Of a stretch of DNA of 64,000 nt, positions 1 through 9,031 are shown in pieces. A program made the position numbers and the translations under genes. The notes under the pieces are model-generated. The model saw only the letters and a program-made list of their open reading frames with translations. It made no database searches and had not been told where the DNA came from. The stretch's first letter is position 1, and every line of letters starts with the position of its first letter. Source of the stretch: an uncultured Pelagibacteraceae bacterium (GTDB lineage Bacteria > Pseudomonadota > Alphaproteobacteria > Pelagibacterales > Pelagibacteraceae); the NCBI GenBank assembly GCA_902559635.1, contig CACEIY010000001.1:57549-121548 (forward strand), given 5' to 3'.

Positions 1-96
1 AATTTTTATAAGGTCAGTTTTTTCAGCTGCCCTTACTTGATAGCTTCCAATCAATAATAAAAAAATTAAGTAAGTAATTGTTACAATTTTTTTCAC
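1..96 (-). CDS. petC: Cytochrome c1 (petC), N-terminal fragment, GTG start, continues beyond left edge
   Basis: Reverse strand reads GTG AAA AAA ATT GTA ACA... = MKKIVTITYLIFLLLIGSYQVRAAEKTDLIKI, a signal peptide directly downstream of petA-petB; absent from the ORF track. Confidence 0.65.
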   Translation of the reverse strand, partial: MKKIVTITYLIFLLLIGSYQVRAAEKTDLIKI

Positions 97-100
97 AATA

Positions 101-1360
101 TTAATTTAAACTTTCTTTTCTTTTAATAAGCCCTGGATTTGGAGATCCGCCAAGGACTGGTTCTGTAATACTTAAAGGTACAGGTATTGTTTTCTCTCTG
201 TATCCTAAAATTGGTAATACTATTAAAAAATGTATAAAATAATATGTTGTAGCCACTCTAGCTACTAACAAATAAAGTCCTTCAGCTGGCATTGCTCCTA
301 CGTATCCTAAAATTAAAACATCTATAACTAAGATCCAATAAAACTGTTTGTATAAAGGCCTAAATACTGCAGATCTAATTTTTGAAGTATCTAGCCAAGG
401 CAAAATTACTAACACAAAAATTGCTGCAAACATGGCTATAACGCCTAATAATTTATCAGGTACAGATCTCAAAATTGCATAAAAAGGTAATAGATACCAC
501 TCTGGAACAATATGAGCTGGTGTTACCATTGGGTTTGCTTCAATATAGTTGTCTGCATGTCCTAAGATGTTAGGTGAATAAAAAACGAAAAAAGCAAACA
601 CAATCATAAACATTAACAAAGCAAAACCATCTTTAATAACGATATAGGGATGAAACGGAACTGTATCTTTTGAAGGTTTTTTAATATCAATTCCAATTGG
701 ATTGTTATTTCCAGGAACATGTAATGCCCAAATATGAAGAACTACTAATCCAAGAATTAAAAACGGCAACAAATAATGTAGAGCATAAAATCTTGTAAGA
801 GTAGGGTTATCTACTGCAAAGCCTCCCCATAACCAAGCAACTATACCTTCTCCAACAAACGGAATTGCACTAAACAAATTTGTAATTACGGTAGCTCCCC
901 AAAAACTCATCTGTCCCCATGGAAGTACATAACCCATAAAAGCTGTAGCCATCATTAAGAAGTATATAATCATTCCAATAATCCAAATTACTTCTCTCGG
1001 AGACTTATAAGAACCGTAATACAATGCTCTAAAAATGTGAATGTAAACTGCCAAAAAAAACATCGAAGCACCATTGGCGTGAACATATCTTATTAACCAA
1101 CCATAATTAACATCCCTCATTATATGTTCAACACTTGCAAAGGCTAAATCTGAATCAGCGATATAATGCATTGCTAAAGTTAATCCAGTAACTATTTGAG
1201 TAATTAAACAAAAAGTTAATATTCCTCCAAAAGTCCACCAATAATTTAAATTTTTAGGAGTTGGATATTCAGCAAGGTGATTGGAAAGAGTTAATAAAGG
1301 TAGACGGTCGTTAAACCATTTTCCTAATTTAGAACTGGGTTGATAGTCATGATCACTCAT
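101..1360 (-). CDS. petB: Cytochrome bc1 complex cytochrome b
   Basis: [53 protein letters not shown] motifs. Confidence 0.97.
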   Translation of the reverse strand: MSDHDYQPSSKLGKWFNDRLPLLTLSNHLAEYPTPKNLNYWWTFGGILTFCLITQIVTGLTLAMHYIADSDLAFASVEHIMRDVNYGWLIRYVHANGASMFFLAVYIHIFRALYYGSYKSPREVIWIIGMIIYFLMMATAFMGYVLPWGQMSFWGATVITNLFSAIPFVGEGIVAWLWGGFAVDNPTLTRFYALHYLLPFLILGLVVLHIWALHVPGNNNPIGIDIKKPSKDTVPFHPYIVIKDGFALLMFMIVFAFFVFYSPNILGHADNYIEANPMVTPAHIVPEWYLLPFYAILRSVPDKLLGVIAMFAAIFVLVILPWLDTSKIRSAVFRPLYKQFYWILVIDVLILGYVGAMPAEGLYLLVARVATTYYFIHFLIVLPILGYREKTIPVPLSITEPVLGGSPNPGLIKRKESLN

Positions 1361-1370
1361 AAATTATTCT

Positions 1371-1880
1371 TTATCCAATTTTAATTGTGTTAACATTTAA
1401 AAATTCATATTTTGGAACTTCCATGTTTGTTGGAGCAGGTCCTTTTCTTATTCTACCTGATGTGTCGTAGTGAGAACCATGACATGGACAAAACCATCCG
1501 TTATAGTCACCTTTATCATTTAAAGGCACACATCCTAAGTGAGTACAAATACCAAGCATCACTAACCACTCTGGATCCTTCGCTCTATCCTCATCTTTTT
1601 CAGGATGTTTTAATTCTTCCATTTTAACTGCCTTTGCCTCAGCTATTTCATCTTGAGTTCTTCTTCTAATAAAAACTGGTTTACCTCTCCAAAGTACGGT
1701 TATTGTATTTCCTGGTTCAACTGAACTAACATCGACCTCAGTGCTTGCCAATGCCTTAACAGATGCATCTGGATTCATTTGGTCAATTAATGGCCATGCT
1801 ACTGCACCTACACCAACTACACCTAGTGCATATGTTGCTGTAAATAAAAATTCTCTTCTTTTTGGTTTTTTTTCAGACAT
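1371..1880 (-). CDS. petA: Ubiquinol-cytochrome c reductase Rieske iron-sulfur subunit
   Basis: CTHLGC and CPCHGSHYD Rieske motifs; twin-arginine-like N terminus KRREFLF. Confidence 0.96.
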   Translation of the reverse strand: MSEKKPKRREFLFTATYALGVVGVGAVAWPLIDQMNPDASVKALASTEVDVSSVEPGNTITVLWRGKPVFIRRRTQDEIAEAKAVKMEELKHPEKDEDRAKDPEWLVMLGICTHLGCVPLNDKGDYNGWFCPCHGSHYDTSGRIRKGPAPTNMEVPKYEFLNVNTIKIG

Positions 1881-1952
1881 GTATAAAATTTAAGTTTTGT
1901 TTATTTAATATATAATTTCATATAATAAAATAGTATTTTTTCCATAGATAGA

Positions 1953-2426
1953 ATGACACACGAATACTCACGAGAAGACATAAAAATTGCATTGTTTGAA
2001 CCTGATATACCTCAAAATACTGCTGCAATTATAAGAACTTGCGCTTGTCTAGGGGCAAAACTAGAAATTATTGAACCGTGTGGTTTTTTACTAACTGACA
2101 AGAGATTTAAAAGAGTTGTAATGGACTACCTTAATGAAGACGATATAAAAATTTATAAAAGTATAGATGATTTTTTTAAAGCTAAAAAAAATCAAAGAAT
2201 TATATTGATGACAACAAAAGCTTCTGTAAGTTATCATTCTTTCAAATTTAAGAAAGGAGACACAATTTTATTTGGGCGTGAAAGCGCAGGTGTACCAAAA
2301 GAAATACATAAGCTAATTAAAAATAGACTAAAAATACCTATGGAGAAAAATAAGAGATCATTAAATATTGCATCCTCAGTTGCAATAATAGTGGCTGAAA
2401 TTTTAAGACAAATTAGATGGATTTGA
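1953..2426 (+). CDS. trmL: tRNA (cytidine(34)-2'-O)-methyltransferase (SPOUT family)
   Basis: LFEPDIPQNTAAIIRTCACLGAKLEIIEPCGF and LFGRESAGVP, RSLNIASSVAI motifs. Confidence 0.9.
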   Translation: MTHEYSREDIKIALFEPDIPQNTAAIIRTCACLGAKLEIIEPCGFLLTDKRFKRVVMDYLNEDDIKIYKSIDDFFKAKKNQRIILMTTKASVSYHSFKFKKGDTILFGRESAGVPKEIHKLIKNRLKIPMEKNKRSLNIASSVAIIVAEILRQIRWI

Positions 2427-3244
2427 ATATTAAAAAAGATTTAACAAGTAATTGGTTTAAATTATTACAAGACGCATTTTGTTACGATATAGATAAATTA
2501 GAAAATAATAGAGCAACATTTCAATCAACTACATGGAAGAGAAATTCAAAAAAAGATGAAGGAGGTGGTGAGTATCGAATTTTAAGAAACGGAAAAGTTT
2601 TTGAAAAAGTTGGTATAAATTTTTCAAAAGTATATGGAAAATTTCCAAAAAAATTTCAGATAAATATTCCTGGCGCTAAAAAAGATCCAAGATTTTGGGC
2701 CTCTGGGATTTCTGTAGTGATGCATATGAAAAATCCTTTAATTCCTGCTATGCATTTTAATACAAGGTATATCTGTACTACTCAACAATGGTTTGGAGGA
2801 GGCATGGACTTTACGCCTTCTAAAAAAGATAATCTTGAAAAAAAAAATATTCACAAAAACCTTAAAACTATGTGTAACAGACATAATAAAAATTATTATA
2901 AAAAATATAAAAAATGGTGTGATAAATATTTTTATTTACCTCATCGAAATGAACCTAGAGGAGTCGGTGGAATTTTCTTCGATTACAAAAATGATAGTTT
3001 CGAAAAAGATTTTAAATTTGTCAGAGATGTAGGAATAACTTTTCAAATGTTATTTAATGAAATAATTAAAAGAAAATTAAAAAAAAAATGGACTTTAAAA
3101 GATAAAGAGTCACAATATATTAAAAGAGGAAGATATGCTGAATTTAATCTGCTTTATGATAGAGGGACAAAATTTGGATTACAAACAGGTGGAAATGTTG
3201 AAGGAATTTTAATGTCTCTTCCTCCATTAGCAAAATGGAAATAA
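2417..3244 (+). CDS. hemF: Oxygen-dependent coproporphyrinogen III oxidase
   Basis: HFNTRYICTTQQWFGGGMDFTP, HRNEPRGVGGIFFD, RGRYAEFNLLYDRGTKFGLQTGGNVEGILMSLPP. Confidence 0.95.
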   Translation: MDLNIKKDLTSNWFKLLQDAFCYDIDKLENNRATFQSTTWKRNSKKDEGGGEYRILRNGKVFEKVGINFSKVYGKFPKKFQINIPGAKKDPRFWASGISVVMHMKNPLIPAMHFNTRYICTTQQWFGGGMDFTPSKKDNLEKKNIHKNLKTMCNRHNKNYYKKYKKWCDKYFYLPHRNEPRGVGGIFFDYKNDSFEKDFKFVRDVGITFQMLFNEIIKRKLKKKWTLKDKESQYIKRGRYAEFNLLYDRGTKFGLQTGGNVEGILMSLPPLAKWK

Positions 3245-3245
3245 A

Positions 3246-3722
3246 ATGGATAAAGAACCAATTACCATAAACTGTTTTAAAAAACTAAAAGAAGAATTAG
3301 TTTTTTTAAAAGAAAAAAAAAGACCAGAAATTATTGCTGCAATTTCAGAAGCTAGATCTCATGGAGATCTAAAAGAAAATGCTGAATATCATGCCGCTAA
3401 AGAAGAACAATCACATAACGAAGGAAGAATTGCAGAGATAAATGATATTATTGCTAGGGCAAATGTGATTGATGTTACAAAGATTAATAATGAAGGTAAG
3501 GTAATTTTTGGATCCACAGTATTTTTAGAAAATTTAGATACTAATGAAAAAATAGACTACAAAATAGTCTGTAAAAATGAAGCAGATATAAAACAAAAAC
3601 TAATATACTTTCAATCTCCAATTGGACGAGGTTTGATTGGAAAAAATAAAAATGATCTAGTAGAAATTAATACTCCCGCAGGTATTAAAAACTTTGAAAT
3701 TAAAGACGTTAAATATATTTAA
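3246..3722 (+). CDS. greA: Transcription elongation factor GreA
   Basis: RPEIIAAISEARSHGDLKENAEYHAAKEEQ, SPIGRGLIGK. Confidence 0.96.
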   Translation: MDKEPITINCFKKLKEELVFLKEKKRPEIIAAISEARSHGDLKENAEYHAAKEEQSHNEGRIAEINDIIARANVIDVTKINNEGKVIFGSTVFLENLDTNEKIDYKIVCKNEADIKQKLIYFQSPIGRGLIGKNKNDLVEINTPAGIKNFEIKDVKYI

Positions 3723-4993
3723 CGACTTATAATTTTATTAATTTGTTTATCAGATAATTCAAAATTATTATTTACCCACTCTTCTTCAATCATTTTAATC
3801 TTATTTCCTAAAGTTTTTCCTTCAGGAATATTATACTCTGACATCAAAGTTTGAGCACTAATAGGCATGGTTGGCATAACTTTAGATTTAAAAGTTTCAA
3901 GTAAATTAATCAAATTTTTATCAATTTTTTTTGAAACAAATAATTTATAACTTAAAATATCTATCACAGCTTGTTTGCCATTATAATAAAATAGTTTATT
4001 TAAACTTTTTTCAGAAAATGATTTACTAGTTATCTTATCATTAAAAAAATGATTAATAATTTTTAATCTTTTTTGGTTTTTTTTAGAAATATTGAATTTA
4101 TACATAAAAAATTCTAAATTATCAGACTCATCTATGATCAATAACGAAAGTAAAAAAATAATATCACATTCATCTAATTTTTTTTTAGCAAAAAAATTTA
4201 AATTTTTAAAAATCTTTATTTTTTTTAATTGAGGAAAAATAATTTCAATTAGTTCAGTAGATAATTTATCATTGGAAAGTTTTTCTAAAACTTTAGATTT
4301 TATAAATTTTTTAAGTTCATCAAATAATCTATCTTTTGATAAATTTGAAATTCCACTTAAATTTTTTCTTAAAATTTTTAATATTTCTTGATCATGCTTA
4401 TGCTTAGAATAAATTAAAAAAAATCTTAAATAACGAAGTATTCTTAAATAGTCTTCTTTAATTCTTTCCTCTGGATCTCCAATAAATTTAACTATTCCAT
4501 TATCTAAATCTTTTTTACCATTAAAAGGGTCAAATAAATTACCATTGGCATCTGCATAAATTGAATTAATAGAAAAGTCTCTTCTTGAAGCATCTTTTTT
4601 CCAGTCAATAGAAAATTTAACTTCTGCATGTCTCCCGTCAGTATCAATATCTTCTCTTAAACTAGTGATTTCAAATTTATAATCTTCAATAACAACAGTA
4701 ATAGTACCATGCTCGATTCCCGTTTCATAAAAATTAATATTATTTTTTTTTAATGCAGAACTTACTTCTTTAGGATTTAAATTAGTTGCTAAATCTATAT
4801 CGTCTACTTTTTCTTTATTGATTATTTTTCTAACACAGCCACCAACATATCTAATTTCACTAGTACCTGAATGATTATTTATTGCATTAAAGATTTTACT
4901 AGCTGGCGTATTCACAGTTAAATCTTTTATAGCTAAGGAAATATAGTCTAGATTATTTGAGCGTAATAAAATTTTATCTAAAAGTTTATTCAT
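3719..4993 (-). CDS. cca: CCA tRNA nucleotidyltransferase
   Basis: RYVGGCVRK, DDIDLATNLNP, RRDFSINSIYAD, GDPEERIKEDYLRILRYLRF. Confidence 0.94.
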   Translation of the reverse strand: MNKLLDKILLRSNNLDYISLAIKDLTVNTPASKIFNAINNHSGTSEIRYVGGCVRKIINKEKVDDIDLATNLNPKEVSSALKKNNINFYETGIEHGTITVVIEDYKFEITSLREDIDTDGRHAEVKFSIDWKKDASRRDFSINSIYADANGNLFDPFNGKKDLDNGIVKFIGDPEERIKEDYLRILRYLRFFLIYSKHKHDQEILKILRKNLSGISNLSKDRLFDELKKFIKSKVLEKLSNDKLSTELIEIIFPQLKKIKIFKNLNFFAKKKLDECDIIFLLSLLIIDESDNLEFFMYKFNISKKNQKRLKIINHFFNDKITSKSFSEKSLNKLFYYNGKQAVIDILSYKLFVSKKIDKNLINLLETFKSKVMPTMPISAQTLMSEYNIPEGKTLGNKIKMIEEEWVNNNFELSDKQINKIISR

Positions 4994-4996
4994 AAT

Positions 4997-5070
4997 TGGC
5001 TGGGGCGCTAGGATTCGAACCTAGGATGCAGGTACCAAAAACCCGTGCCTTACCGCTTGGCTACGCCCCA
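4997..5070 (-). tRNA. tRNA-Gln (anticodon UUG), 3' CCA encoded
   Basis: Reverse strand TGGGGCGTAGCCAAGCGGTAAGGCACGGGTTTTTGGTACCTGCATCCTAGGTTCGAATCCTAGCGCCCCAGCCA folds as cloverleaf: acceptor TGGGGCG/CGCCCCA, anticodon stem CGGGT/ACCTG with loop TTTTGGT, T loop TTCGAAT. Confidence 0.96.
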
Positions 5071-5103
5071 ATATTACATCCATATAACACAATAAAACTA
5101 AAT

Positions 5104-5952
5104 TTAAATAGTTATTGCTGTTTTACACCAGTATTTTCGAAAATGTTTTTTAACTTTTTTTTCAGCCTGTTTACATAATTTACTTGAAGAAAAATAAGCA
5201 ATCATAGCTGAGCCTGAGCCTGTCATTCTAACTAATTTAACATTTGGCAACTTTTCTAAAAATACTTTTAATAATTTAAGTTTTGGATAAATTTTAAAAG
5301 CAATTGACTCTAAATCATTACTCATTTTTTTTAATTCGAAATAACTGAATAATTCTTTCTTAGGATTATTAAATTTTGAGCTATTAAATTTTTTTACTTT
5401 TGAATAAATTTGTTTAGTTGAGCATCCAAAATTTGGCTTAATAACTAAAACATTCTTATTTTTTATAGCTGAAATTTTATAAATAGCACCATTTGATTTT
5501 AATATTAAATTTTTAGAACTCATGCCCAAAATAACATCTGAGCCTATAAAATTTGTTATTTTTAAAATTTTTTTTTGACTTATCTTAATATTTTGTTTTT
5601 TTATCAAAAATTTTAAAATAGTAGCAGCATTCATTGAGCCTCCACCTAGTCCAGCTTTAGAGGGAATATTCTTTTCAATTTTAATTTCATATTTTTTATC
5701 TTTAAGTAATTTTTTTTTATCAAGAATTTTTAATAATTTTGATATTGTATTTATTTTTCCAATGTTTTTTGAAAATTTTCCAGTAAACTTTATTATATGT
5801 TTTTTTTTATCGATCTCTTTAATTAATATTTCATCGCTCAAGCTTAAAAAAGATATAATGCTCTCTATTTTGTGAATTAAAAATGATTTCCCTACAATAT
5901 TCAATGCTAAATTTATTTTAGCAAATGATTTTATTTTCCAATAACCATTCAA
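5104..5952 (-). CDS. ispE: 4-(cytidine 5'-diphospho)-2-C-methyl-D-erythritol kinase
   Basis: SFAKINLALNIVGK, IPSKAGLGGGSMNAATIL, RMTGSGSAMIAYF GHMP kinase motifs. Confidence 0.93.
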   Translation of the reverse strand: MNGYWKIKSFAKINLALNIVGKSFLIHKIESIISFLSLSDEILIKEIDKKKHIIKFTGKFSKNIGKINTISKLLKILDKKKLLKDKKYEIKIEKNIPSKAGLGGGSMNAATILKFLIKKQNIKISQKKILKITNFIGSDVILGMSSKNLILKSNGAIYKISAIKNKNVLVIKPNFGCSTKQIYSKVKKFNSSKFNNPKKELFSYFELKKMSNDLESIAFKIYPKLKLLKVFLEKLPNVKLVRMTGSGSAMIAYFSSSKLCKQAEKKVKKHFRKYWCKTAITI

Positions 5953-7634
5953 GATTTTTCAAGTCCTATAATTAATTTATTATTAATTTTATTAATTAGT
6001 TCCTCCTCAGCATCTTTCATTTCTAAAACCATTGACCAAAAGTATCTAGCTTGAATTTTTCTATCTAATTGCCACAATATATCTCCATAATGATCATTAA
6101 CTATTGGGTCTTCTGGCATTAGCTCCACTGCTCTTTTTAAAAATTTTTCAGCCTTAATAAAATCATCAGTTAAATAATAAGCCCAACCAATAGAATCTAT
6201 AATGTAAGGATCGTTACTTTCACTTGCATAGGCTTTTTCTAACATTTGAATGGCTTCATCTATTTTATAATCTCTTTCAAGCCATGAATAAGCAAGATAG
6301 TTTAAAACATAGGCGTCATTTGGTTTTATTTTTAATGAATGTAACAAATCTTTATCAGCGTTTTCATAATCTTTTAATCTCTCATAAGTGCCTCCTCTTC
6401 GATATAATAAATCTGATTTTAATTCAGAATTTTCATCTAAAGAATTAATAATTAAAGAATAATGTTGAATAGCTTCATTATATTTTTTTGATTTTTTATA
6501 AAAATTAGCAACATCAAATATAAATTTATTGTTTGGATTTTCAATTTGTTCAAATTTTGAGGTAATATAATTTAATCCTTCATCTTGATTTCCAGTTTTA
6601 GATATAATTTGAGATTCTTTTTTTATTCTATACCAATAATAAAAGTCTTGATCTTTTTCAAAATTATTCAAAACTTCTTTAGCTTTTTTATAATTTCCAT
6701 TTAAGTATAAATTTTCAACGACAAGAGACAAATTAAATATAAACTTAGGGTTCAAGTAAATTGAAAGACCTAAATAAAAATTCGATTTTTCGAATTCATC
6801 TTGGGAAGAATAAATGTTAGAAATTAAAAATAAAAATTCCCCTATAACATCATTAAAATTTTTACATGAAAATATTTTATTAAATTTTTTAAATTCCCTT
6901 CCATCAAACCAGCTTTTTCCCTGTGATATCAATAAAGTTGAATTAACATAATCCAGGTCGTTAATTATAATTTCTGCTTTTCCTAATTTATTATTTTCTA
7001 TTAAATGAGTTAAGTAAAAATAGATATAACGTGAATAGTCAGCTTCACTATTATTGATTAAATTAGAAAAAAAAGTATCTGTGTTTTTATCTCCTAAATA
7101 GCATCTTTGAAAAGTTTCGTTGATTAAAGTAAAATTACCAAAATTTTCTTTAGACTTTAAAATTTTCTTTTCATTAAAAACATGAAGATACTGTTTTAAA
7201 GAATTTAAAATAATATAATCATATCTGTCTTTTTGTAATAATTCAGGAACTTCAGATAATATTTCAATTGCTTTGTCCAAATTATTTTTTTTTAGACTAT
7301 CCAGAGCTAACAATAAATATGCTTCAAAAAAATTTGAATTTGTTTTTTCCCTATTTAATTTAATGTAATTAATTGATTGAGCTACTTTATTATCTAAAAC
7401 TAGAGACATCACTAATTTTTCTAAATAAGGATCATGTCTATTAAGTAAAATTTTAGATGAATTTAAATAATTTAAAGCTTTAGAATTATCTTTATTTTCA
7501 AACGCAACTATTCCTGAAAAATATTTAGATATATTGACAGCATTAAAATCATTTGAATTATTACTTTTAGATAATAAAGGACTTTGATAGAATAAAAGAA
7601 AGATTAGAATTATTTTAATTTTTTTGCTAAACAT
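5949..7634 (-). CDS. Tetratricopeptide-repeat protein with signal peptide
   Basis: C-terminal TPR units (LLYRRGGTYERLKDYENADKDLLHSLKIKPNDAYVLNYLAYSWLERD...); hydrophobic N terminus. Confidence 0.85.
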   Translation of the reverse strand: MFSKKIKIILIFLLFYQSPLLSKSNNSNDFNAVNISKYFSGIVAFENKDNSKALNYLNSSKILLNRHDPYLEKLVMSLVLDNKVAQSINYIKLNREKTNSNFFEAYLLLALDSLKKNNLDKAIEILSEVPELLQKDRYDYIILNSLKQYLHVFNEKKILKSKENFGNFTLINETFQRCYLGDKNTDTFFSNLINNSEADYSRYIYFYLTHLIENNKLGKAEIIINDLDYVNSTLLISQGKSWFDGREFKKFNKIFSCKNFNDVIGEFLFLISNIYSSQDEFEKSNFYLGLSIYLNPKFIFNLSLVVENLYLNGNYKKAKEVLNNFEKDQDFYYWYRIKKESQIISKTGNQDEGLNYITSKFEQIENPNNKFIFDVANFYKKSKKYNEAIQHYSLIINSLDENSELKSDLLYRRGGTYERLKDYENADKDLLHSLKIKPNDAYVLNYLAYSWLERDYKIDEAIQMLEKAYASESNDPYIIDSIGWAYYLTDDFIKAEKFLKRAVELMPEDPIVNDHYGDILWQLDRKIQARYFWSMVLEMKDAEEELINKINNKLIIGLEKS

Positions 7635-7666
7635 TTTAATATGATTAAAAATCTCTTATTTAGATT

Positions 7667-8359
7667 ATGACATATAAAGAGGAATTAATAAATTCAATAG
7701 AAACCAATTTTGTTTTTAGCAAAAAACCAATAAATAGATTTAAATTTAGTGATACAAATATTGTTAAAAATAATTTGATTAAAATTGAACAAATAAATCA
7801 TCTAAAAAAACTAATAAATTCAATCGAAAATTGTAATTTGAGAGAAAATTCGAAAAATTTAATTCTTGGTGATGGAAATATTGATAGCCCTATTATGATA
7901 GTAGGTGAAGCACCAGGTTCAGAAGAGGACAAAAATAGCAAAACATTTCAAGGGGAAGTTGGTTTACTTCTAAAAAAGATGCTACTTGCAATTAATATTA
8001 ATAAAGAAAATGTATATTCTAGTTATGCAATAAATTTTAGACCACCTGAAGATAGAAAACCTACATCTCAAGAAATAAAAAGATATTCTGTATTTTTGAA
8101 AGAACATATATCTATTATTGATCCAAAAATTTTAATTTTGTTCGGCAGTACTGCCATGGAATCAGTCTTAGCATCTAGCTCAAAAATTTCTAATGAACGA
8201 GGTAAATGGAAAGAAATTATTTTAAAAAACAAAACATATCCACTTATAATTACTTTTAATCCTTCTTACTTAATTAGATTTCCAGAAAATAAGAAATATT
8301 CATGGAAAGATCTTAAGAAAATAAAACAAAAAATTGTAGATTTAAAAATCAAAATTTAA
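7667..8359 (+). CDS. Family-4-like uracil-DNA glycosylase (divergent active site)
   Basis: IMIVGEAPGSEEDKNSKTFQGEVGLLLKKML, RPPEDRKPTSQEI, GSTAMESVL, FNPSYLIRFP. Confidence 0.85.
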   Translation: MTYKEELINSIETNFVFSKKPINRFKFSDTNIVKNNLIKIEQINHLKKLINSIENCNLRENSKNLILGDGNIDSPIMIVGEAPGSEEDKNSKTFQGEVGLLLKKMLLAININKENVYSSYAINFRPPEDRKPTSQEIKRYSVFLKEHISIIDPKILILFGSTAMESVLASSSKISNERGKWKEIILKNKTYPLIITFNPSYLIRFPENKKYSWKDLKKIKQKIVDLKIKI

Positions 8360-8913
8360 TGAAAATTATTGCTGGTGTTGATGAGGTTGGCAGAGGAAGT
8401 CTAATTGGGCCAGTCTATGCAGCGGCAGTAATTTTAAATAAAACCATTAATATAAAATCTTTAAAAGATTCTAAAAAGTTAAATAAAGAAAAAAGGGAAT
8501 TTTTGGCCAATTATATAAAAAAAAATTCAATTTGGGCCATTGGAAAAGCATCAAATAAAGAAATTGACAAAATTAATATCTTACAGGCTAGTTTGTTAGC
8601 TATGAAAAGAGCAATAAATAAATTAAAAAAAAAACCTTCACATATCTTAGTTGATGGAAATAAACTTCCAGATCTAAAGAATTTTAAAATGAAAGCAATT
8701 ATAAAAGGTGATCAAAAAATACCTTCAATTTCTGCAGCTTCTATTATTGCTAAAGTTTCTAGAGATAACTTTATAATTTCACTTGCTAAAAAAAACTCAG
8801 GATATTATTGGCATCAAAATTTTGGATATGGTACAAAAAAACACTTGGGTGCTATAAGAAAACTTGGATTTAGTAGACATCACAGAAAGAGCTTTGCTCC
8901 AATGAAAAAATAA
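8359..8913 (+). CDS. rnhB: Ribonuclease HII
   Basis: IAGVDEVGRGSLIGPVYAAAVIL, LVDGN, GDQKIPSISAASIIAKVSRD. Confidence 0.97.
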   Translation: MKIIAGVDEVGRGSLIGPVYAAAVILNKTINIKSLKDSKKLNKEKREFLANYIKKNSIWAIGKASNKEIDKINILQASLLAMKRAINKLKKKPSHILVDGNKLPDLKNFKMKAIIKGDQKIPSISAASIIAKVSRDNFIISLAKKNSGYYWHQNFGYGTKKHLGAIRKLGFSRHHRKSFAPMKK

Positions 8914-8928
8914 GTTTCACGTGGAAAC
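8914..8928. promoter_or_regulatory. parS-like ParB-binding site GTTTCACGTGGAAAC
   Basis: Matches GTTTCACGTGGAA of the complement of the Bacillus parS consensus TGTTCCACGTGAAACA, with central CACGTG; intergenic. Confidence 0.7.
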
Positions 8929-8990
8929 ACAATATATTGTTATCATTTAAGGACTTCACACTAATCCAGTCCAAATAATTCAATCCTAGG

Positions 8991-9019
8991 TTGACCACAG
9001 AATCTTTTTGGAGTCTAAT
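8991..9019 (+). promoter_or_regulatory. Putative ccrM promoter (TTGACC-N17-TCTAAT) with GAATC (9000-9004) and GAGTC (9011-9015)
   Basis: -35 TTGACC at 8991-8996, -10 TCTAAT at 9014-9019, ATG at 9032; two GANTC motifs inside the promoter. Confidence 0.55.
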
Positions 9020-9031
9020 TATTTTTTATAA

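Noticed and set aside
1412-1627. 71-aa plus-strand ORF antisense to petA
   Set aside because: Fully inside a conserved gene on the other strand, no RBS or family signal; same logic for other antisense ORFs (e.g. 6224, 14859, 23739, 28987, 47538, 57067, 60974)
4996-5178. 60-aa plus-strand ORF MAGALGFEPRMQVPKTRALPLGYAPI...
   Set aside because: Antisense of the tRNA-Gln gene and ispE 3' end; classic spurious tRNA-derived ORF
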